DNA of 64,000 nt from Diphasiastrum complanatum (taxonomy: Eukaryota; Streptophyta; Lycopodiopsida; Lycopodiales; Lycopodiaceae). The notes under the pieces were generated by a model. That model saw nothing but the letters and a program-made list of their open reading frames with translations. It ran no database searches and was not told the origin of the DNA. The stretch is from NCBI GenBank assembly GCA_029204225.1, contig CM055103.1:4148500-4212499 (forward strand), given 5' to 3'. Positions 20,767 to 31,317 of the stretch are shown here, piece after piece (position 1 is the stretch's first letter; the number at the start of each line of letters is the position of its first letter). Position numbers and translations under genes: made by a program.

Positions 20767-22137
20767 ATGGCAACTCTAAGCGAGAGTGTCCTTAATGACT
20801 CAAGCAAATTGGAAGGTGTCGACAACTATGTAGTTTAGAAATTCAAATTGAAGAACATTTTGATGGAAAAGGAGCTGTGGGAGATCGTGACAGGTGAAGA
20901 GACAAGGTCAGTGATTGAAGAAGATCCAAGAGAAAATCTTCCAACCTATGAAGAACTAGGTGGATTGCTTTTGCAAGAAGAGCAACATCAAGAGAACTTG
21001 AATCATCATAACAGGAGCTATGATCAAGCTCTTGCAGTTAGAGGACGAGGGGGAAGATTTGGCTGTGGAAGGTATCAATCGAGAGGAGGAAACTCATGTC
21101 GGGTATCATTTCAATAATTTCATGAGCAAGTCAATGATAGTCCGAATCGAGGCAATTGGAATCAAGGCCGAGGTCAAGGACGCGGCTATTCAAGACAAAA
21201 TAAACCTGGGAGTTGTAAGTACTGCAACAAACCTGGCCACTGGGAGCATGAATGCTTCAAGAAACAAAAGGAGATGGAACAAAGGAAAGACAAATGGCAA
21301 GTGGGAAATTATGCTGATCAATATCAATTTGATGACTACTATGAAGACAATTATACTGATCAACATCAATACGATGATGATCAATATGAAGATGATACTG
21401 GTGAGAGTTCAAAATTGTTCATTACAGCATTATTGACAAGTGATGAAGCCAAGGATACATGGTACATTGATAATGGTGCATCCAAGTACATGACTTCAAG
21501 GAAAGAGTGGTTTTCAGAACTCAAGGAAACTGACAATGGTGATGAAGTTGGACAAGGTGATGGCAAATTGATATCTGTTAAAGGAGTTGGCATGGTACCA
21601 GTGAAGTTAGCCAGCGAGAAGATAAAGCAGATAAGTAATGTGCAATATGTACCTGGCTTAGCTAACAATCTACTATCTATTGGGACAATGGCTGATCAAC
21701 AACTCAAGGTTGAGTTTGACAATGACAAATGTCTTGTCAAAGACATCAAGAATCACTACAAAGTGATTGTTACAGGAGCTAGAGTCAACGGGAATCGACT
21801 CTACAAATGGAATGCGAGATCTTTTACTCAAGCTATGGTAAGCACTGTTGATAGTCGAAGTGATCTTTGGCATCAAAAGTTTGGTCATATCAGTGCTCAA
21901 AGCTTGCAAATTCTTAAAAGAGGTAATCTAGTTGTTGGATTGCCTGATGGAAAAATTTGTGAGGGTTGCATTTTGGGAAAACAACGTAGAGAGAGATTTC
22001 CCAAAGATGGAGCAAGAAGAGCCAATGGCATTCTTGATCTTGTTCATAGTGATCTGTGTGGACCAATACAAACTAGGTCCATTAGTGGTTGTTACTATTT
22101 CTCATATGTTAGCTGGAAAGGGATTAAGCCTGTAGCT
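20767..22137 (+). pseudogene. Copia gag-protease-integrase fragment (family A)
   Basis: The gag start (MATLSESVLNDSSKLEGVDNY) is followed by an in-frame TAG where copia Gag has Trp, and most of the Gag core is missing. A complete zinc knuckle CKYCNKPGHWEHEC lies near 21215-21260. Protease reads WYIDNGASKYMT with Asp-Asn-Gly in place of Asp-Ser-Gly. The pre-integrase domain has the HxxxH..CxxC pattern (LWHQKFGHISAQ, CEGCILGKQ) and the integrase start LDLVHSDLCGPIQT. Sequence breaks at about 22137. The frame is open from 21274 to the break, so decay is mainly truncation. Confidence 0.9.
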
Positions 22138-22139
22138 CT

Positions 22140-22930
22140 CTTCGGGGTGGTGTGATAAGCCCAAAGAGCAGCATGGAGTTTGAGTTTCCAATTAGATCGG
22201 CTGGATTCAACGGTTTTGGTGAGAATTCCACATAGGATTTTATTGGTGGATTCCGCTTGGCCATTGCATCATCGTGGATAGTATGGGGAACTTTTGCGAT
22301 GTACCACAAATTTTTTTGAAATGAGATCTGCTATGACAGAGTTAAGGAAATGTGTATTTCTATCACTAATAAGCTCTAGAGGACATATGAAATGAACTAT
22401 AACCTGTTCATATAGAAATTTTGCGGTAGAATGAACATCAGCATTGCGAAAAGCTCTTGCTTCAGCCCATTTGATGCAGTAGTCCATAACTACTATGATG
22501 ATGTAACAAGATTGTGTGTGTCAAGCAGCAGGACTAATAGGTCCGACATAATCAATCCCCCATTTCAAGAAAGCTTGATCAGTGGTTACAGGGCGTAAAA
22601 GCATGTAGTCGGTCTTTTGAAAGCATTTTGTGCATTGGTTGACATCACAGGCCTTAGTGTAATTGTGCGTATCCTTGAAGAGTGTTGGCCACCAAAAATT
22701 GGCCAAGAGGATTTTCTTAGCAGTTTTTTCAAAAGAGAAATGGCTTGCACCAATACCTTCATGAGTGAGGAAAATTACAGAGGGTATTTCACCTTCAGTA
22801 AAACATCGTTGGATGATTCCATCTAACCCTTGCTTGTAGAGTTGTCCTGCAATTAACATGTAAGGTTTAGTTTTGAGGACCAACGCACGTTGTTCAGGTT
22901 TAGAAAAGGAAGGATCCATCTGCCCTAAAG
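22140..22930 (-). pseudogene. Gypsy integrase (family A copy 2), broken
   Basis: The frame at 22919-22521 has an H2C2 zinc domain (HEGIGASHFSFEKTAKKIL, CDVNQCTKC) and KWGIDYVGPISP with the first catalytic Asp. A stop interrupts before MDYCIKWAEARAF (22487-22269), which includes LISDRNTHFLN with the second Asp. A further piece reads NGQAESTNKIL with the Glu of the D,D-E triad and WAYHTTP just before the break at 22140. All three acidic residues are visible but spread over broken frames. Confidence 0.88.
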
Positions 22931-24530
22931 TTAAATATTCTGTAATTTCCTTAGCCCATACGGGTGTAGAGTCAACTTGGAAAAGGAATCTATCTGGTTA
23001 GGGATTCGAGACAGATGATCTGCTAGAAAATGATGAACTCCCTTACGAACCACGATCCTAAACTCAAATTCTCGCAGTAATAGGATCCATCTAGTAATAT
23101 GGCCTGTGGTGCAGGTCTTGTTGCTGAGATATAACAATGCTTGATGATCAGTGAAGAACGCAAAAACTTTTCCTAGAAGATAATGGCGAAACTTCTGAAC
23201 CGCATATACCATTGCCAAGGCTTCACGTTTGGTAGTGGTATAATTGACTTCAGCAGGTATCAATTGTCGACTAAGAAAACAGATTGGGTAGTCCTTTTTG
23301 AATTCTCCCGGTTGGGTGAGCACTGCTCCAATGGCATACTTGGATGCATCGGTATGCACATGGAATTCTTTAGAATAATCAGGAGCCTGGAGGATGGGTG
23401 CATTGGTGAGGGCTTCTTGGAGTTGATTAAATGCGATGCGTTGTTCATCCGTCCATTTGGAAACTACAACTAATTTATAGATTAAGCATGATTTGTTAGT
23501 GAAATCGAAAATAAAGAACCGAATGTAGTTGGCGTGGCCAAGGAAAGAGTAAACTTCACATATCGTACGTGGTTCCGGTAGATTTTGAATTAGAAGAATC
23601 TGTTCTGGATCAATGGCAATGCCATTTTGGAAAATAAAATGTCCTAACACAATACCATGTGTTACCCAGATCTGGCGGTTTTCAAGATTAAGAGAGATGC
23701 CGAAGCGTTGACATTGGATCAAAAAAATTTCGAGCACAAACAAATGGCGTGTTTCTTCTGTATGTGTCCTAAATCGTCCAAGTAAACTTCTAGGGTATCA
23801 CCCATCTACTGAGAAAAGGCCGCTTGCATAACACGTTGGAAGGTGCTGGGAGCATTGCAGAGTCCAAAGGGCATGACTTTCCAGCAGAAGGTTCCCCATT
23901 CTGTGGCAAAAGCGGCTTTATGTTGATCTTCTTCAGCAATTTGGATCATATTGTATCCGCTAAAGCCATCTAAGAAGGAGTAAGCTTCATCTCCTGCTAG
24001 ATTTTCTAAGATGGATTCTCCGAAAGGTAATGGAAAATGATCACATTCGATGACGGCATTAAGTTTCTTAAAGTCGACACAAATTCAGAGTTTTTCATTT
24101 TTCTTGGGAACGATGACAATTGGGGAGACCCACTCAGTATGCTCAATTTCATAGATAAATCCCCCATCTAAGAGGCATTGTAAGTCTTCTTTGATCATGG
24201 CCTTATAGATTGGATTGCATCTGTATGGACAAATAGCAATTGGCCTCGCACCCGGTTTAAGCGGGATACGATGCACAACTACTTGGGGTGAGATGCCTTT
24301 CATGTCTTTATAGGTCCATGCAAAGACATGTCGATATTTTCATAGGAGCTTTTCAACCCATCTACGTTGTTTGCGATTGAGATGAGCTCCGACGTGGACA
24401 AGATATTCATTGGTTTCATTCAGAGAAAGGGTGACAGTTTGTGTAGGGCCTTTGTAGGGTGAATTACCAGTTGGCTCACGTTGAGCTTGGGGTAATTGAA
24501 TTGTGACATCCTCGATTGTATAGTCCTTAA
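22931..24530 (-). pseudogene. Gypsy reverse transcriptase and RNase H (family A copy 2)
   Basis: Frames give DMKGISPQVVVHRIPLKPGAR, EWVSPIVIVPKK, FCWKVMPFGLCNAPSTF and VYLDDLG (YxDD intact), then a shift near 23750, and FLGHANY and HTDASKYAIGAVLTQ, and finally FTDHQALLYLSN of RNase H with DHLSRIPN at the end. Unlike copy 1, the Trp before KVMPFGL is intact (TGG). Stops occur after PKKNEKL and after AAFSQ. Confidence 0.9.
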
Positions 24531-24549
24531 AGTATGCAGGAACATCATG

Positions 24550-25690
24550 GGCTAGAGATTCGAGGGGGGCCTTGCCTTTCTCCTATTGGGATGGTTATTG
24601 GGAATGTTCGGGGGCTGGTGTAGGAACAAAGGCAATCTCATGAACTCTTCTAACAATTGTGAGGTCACCAGGCGGTTGAATTTGAAACGGTTTTTCATTT
24701 TCTCTTTCATAGTATGGCCACGTGGTTGAGGCTTTGGTGGTGGATAAGTGTGTGGATGAGGGATGGTTGGTACGTCATGGAGGATCTCGTCATCAATTTG
24801 AAAGATGGTCTCCTCCTCGCAGAGATCCCATGGATAGTGTGGGCATTTGGGACGGTAGAATTTTGTCTCAGGCTTTTCAATTGCAACGTTGGCAACTGGT
24901 TCCACCTTGAAAGCATGTTGCGGATAGGCCCTAAGTGGAAGTGCCTCCATGTAATGAGGATCTAAATATCAGAAATGTCCAAATCTTATGGGCAATTCTG
25001 AATTCGTAAGACATTCTCATCATCGATGAATAAATCGTCTGATTTATTAGTAGGTAGCCATGCAACATTTAGTAACTCATCATTGTGTGAAAGGATATAA
25101 ATAAAATTGATATTGATGATAGGTGTATCCAGATCAGGTAATTGGTCGTGATCGATCGGGAGTGGAGAGGTACAATTATCCTGATGTTGAGCACAATTAT
25201 CGGCATTCACACAATCAATGGTAGCTAGACTGTGACTCCAGTTTATGATATCTGTAGATTTAACATAATGACCTTTTTCATGGCTAGACTAGTATGGTTC
25301 AAATACTGAGTTGGTGGTCGAGGACCCTTTGTCATGGATGTGTGCAGGTTTGAGTTTACCCGTTGAATCAATGGTGACAGAACTATCACAATTTTCAAAA
25401 GTGACTCGGCCTTTGCTCCAGTCATGAATGACTCGTGCATTGGTGAGCCTCGGACGACCAAGTAGTAGTTCATAAGAATAGGCATTATTGGGAATATCAA
25501 GTACTACGAGATCGACAAAAAACTTAAGACCTCCTAGTTTGATCAGCACATGTGGAAGGAAACCGGTAGGTCGAACCACACTTTGATCAGCCATCTGATG
25601 CTGACAAGTGGGTTTGGCTAGCTTGTCTCTCAGATTTCATTCTATCATGAGGGATGTGAAAATGATATTGACACCGGAGCCACCATCGAG
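24550..25690 (-). pseudogene. Gypsy protease-region fragment (family A copy 2)
   Basis: The frame 25594-25289 reads MADQSVVRPTGFLPHVLIKLGGLKFFVDLVVLD and LLGRPRLTNARVIHD (GRPWL-type motif). Frame 24950-24552 is a proline-rich tail shared with copy 1. Near 25239-25253 the single sequence AGTTTATGATATCTG is the unoccupied SINE target. The catalytic Asp-(Ser/Thr)-Gly lies upstream of this frame in degraded text (about 25680) and is not clearly readable. Confidence 0.75.
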
Positions 25691-26171
25691 TACTACTAAA
25701 ACCTCACGAGATTGATGATAGGTAGTTGAGATTTTGATGTTGCCTCGTTCGTTGAGTGGATTGGTTAGATGTAAGGGCATTTTAGGCAACTCGTCAGTAG
25801 TGGTGGTGTTATTGAAATGGATCTGTTGTTTCCACTGGCCAGCATGCTTCCAGAGTACATGGAAAGGAAGAGTGACATTGGCTTGTAGTAAATCTCCCCA
25901 AACTTCGGTACCTTCAAGGGTTTTGCTTTCAAAGGGCTTGTGAGGTACTTTATGGGAAGTGGAAGATTGTTGGTCGGCATTGCGAATTTGATGGTGATAC
26001 TGATGATGTAGCCAAATTTTTTCAGATGGGTGAGGGTAAACTATCGAGGTTGAATCTTCACTTGGAGGAATAGCTGCGGCTGAGTTTTGCTAGGTGCAAG
26101 TGTAGGGGCTTGGCATTGGGTTTGTGTTCGAGTCAAGACCCAAGCAGGATGAGTTTCAATGGGTAGGATTT

Positions 26172-27449
26172 CTACTTGATTGAATAGAGAGAAGTAGCAG
26201 GCTTAGATCGGGATGGGCAGTCCTTTACGTGATGTTCAATACCAGAGTTTTCACAAGCTGGAGGAAAATGGAATTTATTAGGGCAGCGAATACTAGGATG
26301 TTTACCTGCACAGATAAAACATCCTCGTATTGTGGGCAGTTGATGTGCGGCAAAGATAGCTTTGTTTGGATTATAAGCTTGCGCATTGGGATCCACAGTT
26401 TGAGCATTAGAATCATAGGTATAATAAACAACTGTTTCAGTGAGTATTTGGTTGAGTATTGTCTTCCACATAGTAGGTTTCCGGATTGATGGTATTTGGA
26501 TCAAGATAATGGACAGCGTTTTGTGGGGCAAGTTGGTTAACGACAAACTGTTGACGTGGTGATGGGTATTGATTTGGTGCAGTTGGTTGTGGTTGGTAGA
26601 CCCCTAGTCATGGCACAGGCTGTTGTGGAGGATAAGGGCGGTATGCTCGATAGATGGTGGGTGTGGTGGCTGTTGGAAAATGGTTTCGCAGTTGAGGGCA
26701 TTCATTAGCAGTGTGATGTTGTGAGCAGATTGGACACCAGACATTTTCTCTTGTTGGAAAGGATTTCTAAGCCATCTGTTTCATGGCGGTTTGGATTGGG
26801 CACTATTGTCAGACTTCGGATGATTAAGACGATTTGGATTCTTAGATTTCTTTTCACGATGGTCAAAGTCATCGTCGGAACCTTCATCTTTCTCACAGAT
26901 AACATCAGTTATCACATCTTTAAGTTGATCATAAAGGTCAACTAGTTTGAGTTCACGGCGGATATTTTTAGGCAATCCAACTAAGAACAATTTTATGGCC
27001 ATACGTTCGATGATGTTTTCATCAACACATTCTACTTTGAGACATTTAAAATGCTCAATGTAGTTTCAAACAGACTCTTCGTGACGCATCTTGATATAGG
27101 TAATTTGAATGAATGGGCTCTGAGTCAGTTTGGATGGTTTGAAACGCTTGATGAGAGCGTCCTTGAGGGTGGTCCAAGAAGCAAGATCAAGAGCTTCGAG
27201 ATTCAAATGCCACTCCTTGGCAGTTCCATAGAGTACCATGGAAAATAGGCAAAGCTTTTCAGTTTCAGAGGTATTTCCATAAAAACGGCATGCATTATCA
27301 AAGTCTTGAAAAAATTGGACTAGGTCAAATTCTTCATCGTACTTTGGTGCATCGATACGTGGAATTCTTTGTTCTAGTTGTGGAGGAGCCGGATTAGACG
27401 ATTCAGCACAGTCACAAGACATGATGCAGAGTGTGGAGGAGAGTAACAA
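26172..27449 (-). pseudogene. Gypsy gag (family A copy 2) with double zinc knuckle
   Basis: The N-terminal frame (27449-27066) carries the gag domain (YDEEFDLVQFFQDFDNACRFYG, LFSMVLYGTAKEWHLNL, LIKRFKPSKLTQSPF). The next frame (27002-26781) continues with LFLVGLPKNIRRELK and an acidic stretch. The 3' frame (26546-26172) has a Tyr/Asn-rich linker, then Cys-His boxes GCFICAGKHPSIRC and CENSGIEHHVKDC. Stops and frame changes separate the pieces. Similar gag text occurs at 46 kb and 58 kb in other families. Confidence 0.85.
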
Positions 27450-28264
27450 TATAGATGATCAGGTCAGTACTGTACTTGGCAAAAAGGCAGTTTGCTTGCA
27501 GAATGGATAGTGTAGGACAAAAAACTGGTCTTTCTGGCCGTGATAGAATTCACGGACAGGTAGAGAAATCGTGGAGAGGTAGATAAATTGAACTGTAACA
27601 CCCGCAAATTCTGACAAGGAGTTCTGAATGTCATAATATTGAACTTTTTTAGATTTTTTGAAAAAAAATTGTACTGTCAGAATTTGCGAATAGGATAAGG
27701 AATTTGTACTCACTGAGAACGATTTCTTAGGCTAGATGGCAAATTCTAGCAGAGAATTTTTACTGGCAAATAGGGAATATGGGAAGAAATGTGACTTTCT
27801 GACAGAAACCAGTCAAAATCTCTGAGATAGAATCTGTGGAGCTGTTGGGGAACTGATCTTGATGAGATCTAGCCTCAGTGAAGCCGGCGAATTCTAGGAC
27901 AAAGATTTGGGTGAGAAATAAGGGATTTTGACAGTATATCAAGTTGTTTTCTCATAATCTGAGCGTGGTCAAGATTTGTGGAGGTGATAAAAAAAAAAGA
28001 TCAGGGTCTATTAGGGCTACAGACAGACTGGCGAATTCTGATATACCTGGTTGGTTCAAAAAAATCTCACTTGGGTCACTTCTTTTCAAAGTAAATGCCC
28101 AAGTTGACTCTTTTTGTTGCTTCCCCCCGGCTTGATAAGTTGCTCTGCAGCTCGTGTAGGACCTAGAGAGAAGCCTTGGGCTGTTGTTGAGGCAAACAAG
28201 CAAATACACAACATGGAGGCGAGAAAACAAAAGGAAAAGAAGCTAGGTAAAAGAATACTTAAAA

Positions 28265-28280
28265 AGCGGCAACGACGCCA
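28265..28280 (-). promoter_or_regulatory. Primer-binding site of gypsy family A
   Basis: The minus strand reads TGGCGTCGTTGCCGCT next to the LTR end CTTCCAACA. It is a variant of the usual gypsy sequence TGGCGCCGTTGCCGGG, consistent with decay. Confidence 0.75.
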
Positions 28281-28281
28281 A

Positions 28282-29031
28282 TGTTGGAAGTAAATCTGGT
28301 TTGTGAATGTTTGGCTAGATCTACTCACGATGTGGTGTAGTATAGAGAGGATCGTCCACTTTCTAAGCTTCTACAACAAGCTTCAATGGAAATACGAAAA
28401 TAATCAACAAAGATGAGAGCACTAAGGCTTACCCAACTAGTGCCCGAAATGGAAATAAAGCTAATTAGAAACAACAACAAAAATCCTTGCTAAGGCAAAC
28501 CCAACTAGCAAGGTTGCTAAACTAAGACCTAGATTTACACCCACAGGGTTTGAAAGATAGATTGTTGCTAACTAATAAATAACAATTGAAGCAAGCCACA
28601 ATAATCCAATGAAAGGAGGCCCGAGCACCTTCCCTCAAGCTATGCACCTTCCAATGGGAACACAAAGAAATAGAATGATAATCTCAAAGAGAGAGCAATT
28701 TTAGCATAATCTTAGAGTGTTGTTTACAAGGCATATACCTCTCCTTTTATGGCAAGGAGGGTCTTCCATAAGTATCCACTAACTTATGGGACTAATCTAT
28801 TTCTAGCCTTTCTAGAACTTCTAACTTAGGATTTAGATCTTCAAAGTTTCTTAACTTAGAAAAACTTAAGATAAAATATTTCTAATCTTAAGTTTCCTAA
28901 GTCTAAGTTCTAAATCTAAGTTTAATCTATTTTATTATTTTTAAGCTTCTACTCATGGGCTTACAAACACATGCTATGGCGGAAGTTTATTGACAAACAC
29001 TCGCATGTGGTCTTACAAAACACATGCCACA
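28282..29031 (-). repeat. Probable 5' LTR of gypsy family A copy 2
   Basis: The inner end is firm (TGTTGGAAG on plus, directly after the PBS). The outer end is proposed at the CCACA near 29031, so that the LTR would begin TGTGGCATG in sense. No second LTR is available to confirm this. It is AT-rich and non-coding. Confidence 0.5.
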
Positions 29032-29176
29032 AAGTTTTATTTTTCTCTTTTTTTATTTTTTCTATGTTAGCACAGATGCTAATAGCATGTTGAGAAGGAG
29101 AACTTGTGATTTCAAGATTAGGGGTTACGGGAGGGCTCTCAACCCAAGGAATTCCGAGGTAGTTTCCACATATCTT

Positions 29177-29623
29177 TCAATGGGAGGAGGCAAGGTCAAG
29201 AGCTGGAGACCTAGGCTTGGGTTTTGATTGCTTGGGTTGTGCTTGCTTTCTCTTTTTTGGGGGTGGGATAGGCCCCCTTTCAAGAGGAACTTGCCTATGG
29301 TGTGAAGTCTGACTTAAAAATGCTATCATAGGTGTTTCAAACCTCATGACAAGAAGCATGTCTTTGGGCATCAACGTCACCCTCCTGGCATGCGCATCCT
29401 CAAACATTTTAGTCTGGAAGTCCTGGTATGCAGTACGGAGTGCCTCCAAAGTAGTGATGTTCCACCTCACTACATAAGGCAAATGAGTAGTCATATCCTG
29501 CTGCGTGACCTCCCTCATAGCTCGGTAGAACGCTACTTTTGGAATCAAAATCTTGGTGCTCCGTTGTAACACCCTAATGTCCCTCAACCATGGACGGTGA
29601 GGTCTTCCGCATCTTTGCGCTTG
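29177..29623 (-). CDS. Histone H3/CENH3-like histone-fold reading frame with basic proline-rich C-terminal tail (incomplete 5' end)
   Basis: An uninterrupted minus-strand frame of about 148 codons with no ATG before the fold; upstream it meets TAG at 29624-29626. The fold starts LRDIRVLQRSTKILIPKVAF (alpha-N and helix 1), passes a loop with VVRW, and ends with FEDAHARRVTLMPKDMLLV (helix 3). LIP before the Phe, RW in loop 1 and HARRVTLM resemble centromeric H3. MPKD is the canonical H3 form. Relative to plant CENH3, loop 1 looks about 3 residues longer and loop 2 about 5 residues shorter. After the fold comes a tail PPPKKRKQAQPKQSKPKP. It lies between a gypsy LTR (below 29031) and a copia fragment (above about 29606). 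The N-terminal tail may be on an upstream exon or cut off by the copia. Whether it is expressed is unknown. Confidence 0.7.
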   Translation of the reverse strand, partial: QAQRCGRPHRPWLRDIRVLQRSTKILIPKVAFYRAMREVTQQDMTTHLPYVVRWNITTLEALRTAYQDFQTKMFEDAHARRVTLMPKDMLLVMRFETPMIAFLSQTSHHRQVPLERGPIPPPKKRKQAQPKQSKPKPRSPALDLASSH

Positions 29624-30290
29624 CTATAAGCTCACTCAGCCAATACATGGCTAATCCTGGCATTATCCATTGGAAGGCTCTCATATGAGTCATGAGATAT
29701 ATTCGAGCTACCATGGACCAGTGCACCTGCTATGGAGATGTCAGCAACGACAATCTCCATCAACTCAGTGGTCATGCTGATGCAAGTTGGGGAGGAGATG
29801 TAGACAATCGTAAATCCACATCTGGATTTACATTCTTCTTCAACGGCGGTCCTATCTCATGGAACAGTCATAAGCAAACTTTTGTCGCACTTTCTTCTAC
29901 AGAAACAGAATACATTGCTGCTTCTCAATCTATCAAGGAAGCGTTTTGGTTGAGAAATTTACTATCAGATGTTAATTTGAATCAGTATAGCCCTATAATT
30001 TTATTTTGTGATAATCAGAGTGCTATTGCCTTATTGGACAACCCTAGATTTCACTCTAGGAGTAAGCACATTGAAATCAGATATCACTATATCAAGGGCA
30101 AGGTTCTCAACAAGGAAGTAAGCTTAATGTACTGTAGAACGCAGGACATGGTTGCAGACATATTCACGAAAGCACATATTCACGAACGCAGGACATGATT
30201 GCAGACATGTTCACAAAAGCACTCAGTGTTAATGCACACAAAAAAAATTGTGCATTGCTTAGTCTGAAGATCAAGGCATTCACGGATCCA
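29606..30290 (+). pseudogene. Copia RT end and RNase H (family C), 5' truncated
   Basis: The frame reads ALAISSLSQYMANPGIIHWKAL, then after a stop RYIRATMDQCTCYG, HADASWGGDVDNRKSTSGF, VALSSTETEYIAASQ, DNQSAIALLDN and HIEIRYHYIKGKV, and ends in DMVADIFTKA. The four RNase H acidic positions are recognisable. The last motif is repeated (ADIFTKAHIHERRT, then QD-MIADMFTKAL in another frame) by a small duplication near 30140-30220. A polypurine tract and LTR follow directly. Confidence 0.92.
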
Positions 30291-30303
30291 GATTAAGAGG
30301 GGG

Positions 30304-31317
30304 TGTTGGATTTATTTCCTCGTCACCTAAATCCCATTTTAATCTGTCTCCATTCATGCTGCATATTTACTCGCGTTGTCGTGCAGTTTGCATATTAACA
30401 TTCAAATTCTCACAGGCGATGAAAAGACAAAAAGCAAAGGCTGACATCAACCCTCTTCATGCTCATGCAGCTACGCTAACAGACTAGACCACGATTGCAG
30501 CCACCCACGATCTCCTACAGACAACACATCCACCCTGTACTTTCTTCATCTGCACACCTATAGCATTATGTATATATTGAATACCATTTGCGTATTCATC
30601 AATAAGTTAGTAAGCGAGAGAGAACGAAGAAGAGAAGCTTATCAGAGATAGACAAAAGTAGATGCTCTATGCATTGATTCTTTAATTTGTCAGCAATAAG
30701 GTCTCATTCCTTTACAGTTTGAATAAGCTTCGTAAAACACGCGGTCTCGTCCGCTACTATCTTGTGATCTATCGCATTATTGACATGTATACTTGATATA
30801 CTTAATCTGATACAGTTCTTTGTTCTGCATTCAGATTTGTGTTTATATTGCTATGCTTATTATTCATTCTGTCTGATCTTTCTAGTTGCTCTTTCTGGTA
30901 ATAGACGACTAACATTTAGTCTTGTTTTTTGCAAATGTTTCGCGACTAATTATCAGTCGAGCACTGTCTGGCTCTTCGTGAATCATTCGCGACACATAAT
31001 TTGTCTAGCTATTTGCGACAAATTATTCTTCTGGCGCTTCGTTTATTAATGTTTGGCTACGTAATCAAGAACGACCGTGATTTCCATCACTAACGTTCTG
31101 TTCGTTCTTATAGGCGTAGTCATGCTTATGAAGAGAGTCGCATAGCTCGTTCCGCTGTGCACGAACAATTTCTGTTCGAGTTCGTTTCTCGTTCGAGTTC
31201 ATTTCTCATTCATGTTTCATTTCTCATTCGTGTTCATCTTACCCCTCTGAGCTTACTATTCATTTCTAAAATAGGGCACCTTCCTCAACTCTCGTTCAAC
31301 TCTTCCTCTCTCCAACA
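30304..31317 (+). repeat. 3' LTR of copia family C (1014 bp)
   Basis: It begins TGTTGGA immediately after the polypurine tract and is proposed to end at TCCAACA (31311-31317), a perfect 7-bp inverted terminal repeat. A TATA-like GTATATATTG lies near 30569, as expected for the LTR promoter. The 5' LTR is absent, so the outer end rests on the inverted repeat alone. Confidence 0.75.

Larger units (their letters stand above)
19593..22137 (+). mobile_element. Ty1/copia element, family A, 5' half (LTR to integrase N-terminus)
   Basis: The order is 5' LTR (19593-19804), PBS (19805-19816), a 950-bp leader with two sets of tandem repeats, a shortened gag (from 20767), a zinc knuckle, protease, and the pre-integrase zinc domain. 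The element stops at about 22137, where minus-strand gypsy sequence begins. The missing 3' half of the family is at 11.3-12.4 kb, inverted. Confidence 0.9.
22140..29031 (-). mobile_element. Ty3/gypsy element, family A copy 2 (LTR, PBS, gag, protease, RT, RNase H, integrase)
   Basis: Minus-strand order from the top: LTR (28282-29031), PBS (28265-28280), gag (27449-26172), protease region (25594-24550), RT (about 24530-23745), RNase H (23743-22931), integrase (22930-22140). It is cut at about 22140 inside integrase by the copia element. Several stops and small frame changes make it inactive. It is collinear with the 4.8-7.5 kb fragment and keeps the empty target of the SINE present there. Confidence 0.9.
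29606..31317 (+). mobile_element. Ty1/copia element, family C, 3' end only
   Basis: The 3' third of a copia element: end of RT, RNase H, polypurine tract AAGAGGGGG at 30295-30303 and the 3' LTR. The 5' break (about 29606) abuts the histone-like frame. It is a different family from the copia at 19.6 kb, because the LTRs are unrelated. Confidence 0.88.

Noticed and set aside
21190-21384. Ile/Val-rich minus-strand frame opposite copia
   Set aside because: It is the complement of the acidic Asp/Tyr linker of the copia protein and shows no motif of its own.
29024-29227. Plus-strand frame opposite the end of the histone-like gene
   Set aside because: It is short, starts in AT-rich text and matches nothing.
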